Made by a program: the position numbers and the translations under genes. From positions 1 through 22,146 of the IMG/VR virus record IMGVR_UViG_3300037587_000094: 22,146 bases of DNA, one strand, 5' to 3'. Position 1 is the first letter of the stretch. Each line of letters opens with the position of its first letter. The notes beneath the pieces are model-generated. The model saw nothing but the letters and a program-made list of their open reading frames with translations. It was not told the origin of the DNA and searched no databases. This stretch comes from a virus. Positions 19,564 through 22,146 of this stretch are shown piece by piece.

Positions 19564-20100
19564 ATGGCATTTGATTCAACTGGTTTAAAAGCATTTGGCG
19601 GCAAAGGGAAAGCCTTTGACAAGGGCAAGATGTTTGCTTATACAACTTCCGACGCAATGGCAACGGTTCGAGCCTCTGGGTATTTCGATAGTGTCTCATC
19701 AGGCTTAGACGCTGAGTATTTTGTTGCCGTGAAGGCATCTGACGGGGTGAGCCTTTTAGCGCTAACGCGAGACTCTACCGGGCTGATACTGACCACCGAC
19801 ACAAACATCCAAGCGATCACTGGTGCTGGCGCTGTTGATGTCATTACCGAGATTACTCAGTTCACATCTGACGGCGGAGCACAGGCTCTGACTATTGCTG
19901 ATGGGTATATCGGCCAACGGAAGTTTATCGTTCATGTGGTTGATGGAGGAAGTGGCGTATTAACCCCGGCGAATGGACTTGGGTATTCGACTATCACCTT
20001 CACGACTGCTGGCGAAGCTGTTCATCTGATGTTCTTGGCAGGCGGATGGGCAATAATGGGGTTCGGCGGACTTACCGCTACATTACCGGCTATCGCTTAA
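19564..20100 (+). CDS. Hypothetical virion protein, 178 aa
   Basis: ATG 19564 has TTGAGGATAAG upstream. The first 30 residues are Lys- and Gly-rich (AFGGKGKAFDKGKMFAYTTS). The rest is beta-rich with alternating Ile, Thr and Val (VDVITEITQFTSDGGAQALT), a pattern of small jelly-roll or beta-sandwich head proteins. It ends in small hydrophobic residues (GGWAIMGFGGLTATLPAIA). It could be a head decoration or fibre-knob protein. It is bracketed by two hairpins and lies between coat and gp4-like genes, where P22 has no equivalent. Confidence 0.6.
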   Translation: MAFDSTGLKAFGGKGKAFDKGKMFAYTTSDAMATVRASGYFDSVSSGLDAEYFVAVKASDGVSLLALTRDSTGLILTTDTNIQAITGAGAVDVITEITQFTSDGGAQALTIADGYIGQRKFIVHVVDGGSGVLTPANGLGYSTITFTTAGEAVHLMFLAGGWAIMGFGGLTATLPAIA

Positions 20101-20112
20101 CCTAATCAATCA

Positions 20113-20128
20113 AGGGCAAGGACGCCCT
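20113..20128 (+). terminator. Small GC hairpin after the 178-aa gene
   Basis: AGGGC (20113-20117) pairs with GCCCT (20124-20128) around AAGGAC, followed by CTCTCTCTCTG rather than a T-run. It may act as a weak attenuator; a chance hairpin is also possible. The preceding 14 bases TAATCAATCAAGGG also occur at 4801-4814 before the integrase gene. Confidence 0.3.
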
Positions 20129-20148
20129 CTCTCTCTGAGGAATCACGC

Positions 20149-20454
20149 ATGACCACCTATGTTCGCCCTAGCGGCGCAGAGATCGAACTACAAGACACCG
20201 ATAATCACAAAGCTTTAGCAAAGGCTAACGGATGGAGCAAGAAGGATTCAGCACCGGAGCCTAAGAAGGAGCCGGAAGGCTACAAGCCCGAAGTCGGCGA
20301 CTCGGTAATCATCAATATGAAGAATGGCGATCTCATCACGGGTATTGTTGATAGGGCGCTAAAAACTAAACTCGCCATTAGTCATGGTGAAGACAAGCAC
20401 GATGTCTTCTTCAAGGACGTAAAGGATATCAGCAACGCATCTGAAGCGGCTTAA
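20149..20454 (+). CDS. Hypothetical protein, 101 aa
   Basis: ATG 20149 has GAGGAATC upstream. The N-terminus MTTYVRPSGAEIELQDTDNH followed by KALAKANGWSKK, and a Pro-, Lys- and Glu-rich linker (PEPKKEPEGYKPEVGD), precede a small SH3-like beta domain (VIINMKNGDLITGIVD). N-terminal pieces of this type (polypeptide then ..NGW) occur in head-tail proteins of several phages. It is probably a virion assembly protein between coat and gp4, but the family is uncertain. Confidence 0.58.
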   Translation: MTTYVRPSGAEIELQDTDNHKALAKANGWSKKDSAPEPKKEPEGYKPEVGDSVIINMKNGDLITGIVDRALKTKLAISHGEDKHDVFFKDVKDISNASEAA

Positions 20455-20457
20455 ATC

Positions 20458-20955
20458 ATGGCTGAGACAGCAGAAACAATCATCAAGGACGCATTAGTCG
20501 AGATAGTTGTACTCGGTGGTGAGGCGTCTTTAGGAGAGTCTGAGGCGCAAACGGCTATCCGCTATCTCAATCGGATGATGGCTGCTCTTGACGCTAAGGG
20601 TATAGATCTTGGATACACCGCGGTAACCAACCTAGCGAGTCCCATAACAACAGCAGAAGGCACCCACGAAGGCATGGTTATGGGTCTAGCTGAGAGGATG
20701 TGGACGCAGTTCTCAGACGGGCAGCCTGTACCCTTCGAATTAACGCAGAAAGCAAAGGACGGCATTGACACAATGCGAGTCCTAGCCGTGACAATCGGTG
20801 CTGCTGAATTCCCGAGCACCCTACCTATCGGATCCGGCAACGAAGGCTGCAACCACGGACACCACAAGTTCTACCCCGACCTACAAGACGAGATCCTGGC
20901 TGAATCGACTGGTTCGATTGGCTTGGAAGAAGACACAGCGGATGAAACGCCATGA
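20458..20955 (+). CDS. Tail accessory (head-completion) protein, P22 gp4-like
   Basis: The 165-residue protein is the same size as P22 gp4 (166). It has the family pattern: a first helix ETIIKDALVEIVVLG, then AIRYLNRMMAALDAKGIDLG, a middle part with GMVMGLAERMW and a C-terminal tail with FPSTLPIGSGNE and FYPD. Gp4 binds below the portal after packaging and connects it to the tail; in P22 it also has a muramidase activity, not visible here. ATG 20458 has a weak ribosome binding site and lies 3 bases after the previous stop. Confidence 0.82.
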   Translation: MAETAETIIKDALVEIVVLGGEASLGESEAQTAIRYLNRMMAALDAKGIDLGYTAVTNLASPITTAEGTHEGMVMGLAERMWTQFSDGQPVPFELTQKAKDGIDTMRVLAVTIGAAEFPSTLPIGSGNEGCNHGHHKFYPDLQDEILAESTGSIGLEEDTADETP

Positions 20956-22146
20956 GTAATCAATCACGCGGACGAAAGAAGAGTAGGTTTATAGCAGACA
21001 CGGCGATACCTGCTGATGCATTTTTTGATTTCGTAATCAACGGGTCGAATCGCAGGCTCTCAATTGCCGATATGATCGCAGCTTTTGGCACTACCGGCAC
21101 GCTGGTTCAACAGGGCAATGTGCTAGGCACCCCTGTACTGAATAAGTCTGGCGCAGTAAACAACATCCGCAACCTTGAGGATGGATTCGGCGTTAAGGCG
21201 TCTGTAAGTGCAGAGAATGGGATCACGCTTGATCACAACTTTACACAGAACACTGATGGCGCTAAGCCTGTAGTTAACTTGTCAGTCTCTCAGCCGGTCA
21301 TGCGTAGCTTTATCGCCGGTACTGGCATGTCTATTGCTGAAGACGGCGATAGGATTCAGTTCTCAGTGGTAGCGGCTCCAACCTCAACCAAAACAGTAGT
21401 AATCTCCCAGGAATCCGACCTCCCAGCCGTTGTTTCAGGCCGCCACCCTCTGGCCGATGACACCGACTACCTTTTTGTGAACGACATAGACACAGGCCTA
21501 GATGGCTTCTTAGAGGGGAATAATACAGTAGTCCGATCTGCTGATTCATCGATTGTGCAGTTGACGTACACCGGTACAGATCCGATGTTTAAGTCGGTTA
21601 ACGATTCGAATAAAATTACTAAGATACGCCTAAACTCGCCAAACGCCGAGTTATTTGAGATGACCGGCGCGACTGATTATGTCTTCCAGTTTGTTGATGC
21701 AAGTGTAACGGCATGTGCCGGGATCGGGGCAATATCCGACTTCCAGGCGATACAAATCAATAACATCTCGTTCGAGAACAACTCTGTTTCAGGGTTGGAT
21801 CTCGCAGGCACCAACGGCGTAATGCTGATGAATGGCAACCTGATTATCCAGGCAGCAGGGACAACCATCGATTTAGGTACCGCCACCTTCACAGGGCTAT
21901 CAATTGACACGAACTTTGTCGGTCTGGCTTCCGGCGCGACGTTCCTCGATGGCGCAGCATCATCAGCCAACATGGCCGCAGGCGCAACAGGCACGGTTAT
22001 TAATACCAAGAACCTGACTGGCGTCGGCACAATGCTAGCCACGATCAGCCCTGATGATGATCAGTGGGAGTTTCAGCTTAACGACGACATTGCCAACACT
22101 CGCGCTGATGGGCTTCTTTCAATGCAGGGCAACGGCACTAACACTG
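20952..22146 (+). CDS. Truncated structural/fibre protein, beta-rich
   Basis: ATG 20952 overlaps the gp4-like stop as ATGA, and the frame stays open for 398 codons to the right edge. The N-terminus MSNQSRGRKKSRFIADTAIP is basic, then DAFFDFVINGSNRRLSIADM resembles virion-anchoring segments of phage tail proteins. The rest has many short strands with Asn, Asp, Gly and Val turns, consistent with a beta-helix or fibre. It lies where P22 has its gp10/gp26 genes, so it may replace a tail needle or be a fibre. The C-terminus, which would decide, is missing. Confidence 0.7.
   Translation, partial: MSNQSRGRKKSRFIADTAIPADAFFDFVINGSNRRLSIADMIAAFGTTGTLVQQGNVLGTPVLNKSGAVNNIRNLEDGFGVKASVSAENGITLDHNFTQNTDGAKPVVNLSVSQPVMRSFIAGTGMSIAEDGDRIQFSVVAAPTSTKTVVISQESDLPAVVSGRHPLADDTDYLFVNDIDTGLDGFLEGNNTVVRSADSSIVQLTYTGTDPMFKSVNDSNKITKIRLNSPNAELFEMTGATDYVFQFVDASVTACAGIGAISDFQAIQINNISFENNSVSGLDLAGTNGVMLMNGNLIIQAAGTTIDLGTATFTGLSIDTNFVGLASGATFLDGAASSANMAAGATGTVINTKNLTGVGTMLATISPDDDQWEFQLNDDIANTRADGLLSMQGNGTNT

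Noticed and set aside
18692-19738. Reverse-strand 348-residue open frame across the coat gene.
   Set aside because: It lies opposite the coat protein, which has strong family evidence; the reverse product is low-complexity Ser, Arg and Gln-rich, as expected for a shadow.
1-22146. CRISPR array, insertion sequence or transposase.
   Set aside because: No regularly spaced repeats with spacers, no terminal inverted repeats with transposase motifs were seen; the only short repeats are the RBS cassettes, operators and the tRNA-flanking repeats.

Overview
The window is part of the genome of a tailed double-stranded DNA phage (or a prophage of one). All convincing genes lie on the + strand, are short, and are tightly packed with many ATGA/TGATG/GTGA overlaps. 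The virion genes are of the P22 podovirus type: small and large terminase, P22-type portal, scaffold, P22 gp5-type coat and P22 gp4-type tail accessory protein. A Gram-negative host is indicated by a lipobox lipoprotein, a predicted outer-membrane lipid A deacylase-like barrel, and strong Shine-Dalgarno and sigma70-like signals. The genetic code looks standard. I cannot name the host; the phage looks environmental rather than a known enterobacterial one.

Layout. (1) 1-3187: early genes, including a GTG-started ERF single-strand annealing protein overlapping a GTG-started YqaJ-type exonuclease (a recombination pair), surrounded by small unknown proteins. (2) 3156-3930: an RNA locus. A sigma70-like promoter whose predicted start is the first base of a run of hairpins leads to an intrinsic terminator (candidate sRNA, about 142 nt). 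Then come a tRNA-Trp and about 500 nt without a convincing gene but packed with long complementary helices, including a tRNA-elbow-like module. (3) 3940-7581: small accessory genes, a short tyrosine recombinase, a promoter with two identical palindromic operators followed by an HTH protein, and a run of small genes each preceded by the same RBS cassette. (4) 7639-10202: a translationally coupled lysis/envelope cassette: PagL-like lipid A deacylase, lipoprotein, phospholipase A2-like protein, M15 endolysin, a second tRNA-Trp with its own extended -10 promoter, membrane proteins and a holin-like protein. (5) 10234-13252: probable tail, fibre or decoration proteins and tiny genes. (6) 13252-22146: packaging and head genes, ending in a truncated structural or fibre protein.

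How it fits together: ERF and exonuclease would act in phage DNA recombination; the recombinase and HTH/operator unit suggest a temperate or formerly temperate life style; the lysis cassette appears to combine peptidoglycan cleavage with two lipid-directed enzymes and no recognisable spanin pair; the right half packages DNA and builds the capsid. The most unusual parts are the RNA locus at 3156-3930 and the lipid-attack lysis cassette at 7639-9056.
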